Shown here: positions 12,770-13,244 of the stretch, in pieces
How the letters are laid out: each line of letters begins with the position of its first letter
Numbering within the stretch: the stretch's first letter is position 1
Source of the DNA: JBDTNK01 sp039933775
Lineage (GTDB): Bacteria; Chloroflexota; Limnocylindria; QHBO01
Direction: 5' to 3'
Assembly: GCA_039933775.1 (NCBI GenBank)
Contig: JBDTNK010000053.1
Coordinates: 1-13,244 of the forward strand
Length of the DNA stretch: 13,244 bases
Translations under genes and position numbers: made by a program
Notes under the pieces: generated by a model
Databases searched by the model: none
Seen by the model: the letters and a program-made list of their open reading frames with translations, nothing else
What the model was told of the DNA's origin: nothing

Positions 12770-13244
12770 CGCCCATCTCCGGCGGCGGCGCGGGCGAAGT
12801 CCGCGGCAAGGTCCATCGGCTCGTCGCGGAAGAGGCGAGCGTCCATGATCCGCAGCTCGTCGGCAACCATCGGTCGAAAGCCCATGTGACCGATGACGTC
12901 CTCCTCCGCGCGCAGTCCATCCGCGATCTCGATGAGCGTGATGCCGCCGTCGCTGAGCGCGAAGACGGCGCGCTCGGTGATGTAGCGCACCTCCTGGCCC
13001 CGCTGCCGCGCCATCACGGCGCTGAAGCTGATCTCGCGCACCTGCGGCACGAACTTGCTCAGCGTTCCGTCGCTCGCGATCCGCAGCCGGCCGTCACCGA
13101 TCTCGAGCTCCAGGCCACGCGCGGTGAGCGTGCCGACGAAGCACAGCTTGCGCGTCTGCGCGCTGATGTTCGGGAAGCCGCCGGGGCCGCGGATGCGGCC
13201 CTCGAAGGCGTGGACGTTGACGTTGCCGGCGGCATCGACCTCGG
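12766..13244 (-). CDS. Acyl-CoA:acetate/3-ketoacid CoA-transferase (family I, YdiF/Pct-like), C-terminal part
   Basis: Only the last 158 residues are in the window; the gene continues past 13244. I translated the open end: EVDAAGNVNVHAFEGRIRGP, then GGFPNISAQTRKLCFVGTLTARGLE and the C-terminal GQEVRYITERAVFALSDGG. This is typical of the single-chain family I transferases of about 520 residues (propionate or acetate CoA-transferase, YdiF). They move CoA between acyl-CoA and a free acid through a glutamyl-CoA intermediate. The catalytic glutamate lies upstream, outside the window. The stop overlaps the enoyl-CoA hydratase start. It is the first gene visible in the leftward operon and probably activates the substrate acid. 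Confidence 0.88.
   Translation of the reverse strand, partial: EVDAAGNVNVHAFEGRIRGPGGFPNISAQTRKLCFVGTLTARGLELEIGDGRLRIASDGTLSKFVPQVREISFSAVMARQRGQEVRYITERAVFALSDGGITLIEIADGLRAEEDVIGHMGFRPMVADELRIMDARLFRDEPMDLAADFARAAAGDGR

Overview
High-GC bacterial chromosome fragment with tightly packed genes and only two sizeable gene-free stretches. No RNA genes, IS elements, phage genes or CRISPR arrays were seen. Gene content (PaaABC with a Thermus-type TetR regulator, a mycobacterial-type SseA-SufE pair, an LLM flavin monooxygenase in a CoA-dependent operon) and promoters of the form TAnnnT-N6/7-ATG without a ribosome binding site suggest Chloroflexota, or possibly a deep actinobacterial lineage. This placement is inference; no marker gene is present.

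Region 1 (1-4420) is part of the aerobic phenylacetate pathway. paaA, paaB and paaC (truncated by the window edge) run leftward with overlapping stops and starts. A TetR regulator (paaR) and the bifunctional ring-opening enzyme paaZ run rightward. A single 18-bp palindrome lies in the divergent promoter, touching both -10 boxes, so one repressor could silence both arms. PaaABC would epoxidise phenylacetyl-CoA; PaaZ would hydrolyse the oxepin-CoA ring and oxidise the resulting aldehyde.

Region 2 (4421-5460) contains one small zinc-finger (UBP-type) gene set in a mosaic of short repeats: GCCAGCC/GGCTGGC palindromes, a 19-bp repeat in direct copies, a CATCTGGCCAG motif, a TetR-operator-like inverted repeat present twice and an AT-rich 22-bp palindrome. 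This is the least explained part of the window.

Region 3 (5461-8038): a FOXRED1-like FAD oxidoreductase (minus strand) is divergent from an sseA-sufE sulfur-transfer pair (plus strand). Both directions start from leaderless-type promoters.

Region 4 (8089-13244) is a six-gene leftward operon with genes overlapping or nearly touching: a family I CoA-transferase (C-terminal part only), an enoyl-CoA hydratase, an LLM flavin-dependent oxidoreductase, a shikimate-dehydrogenase-like enzyme, a fumarylacetoacetate-hydrolase-family enzyme and a CynX-type MFS transporter. Together they look like a complete uptake and catabolic route for an unidentified, probably cyclic, carboxylic acid. Two of the enzymes lack a signature residue of their family, so the pathway may be a new one.
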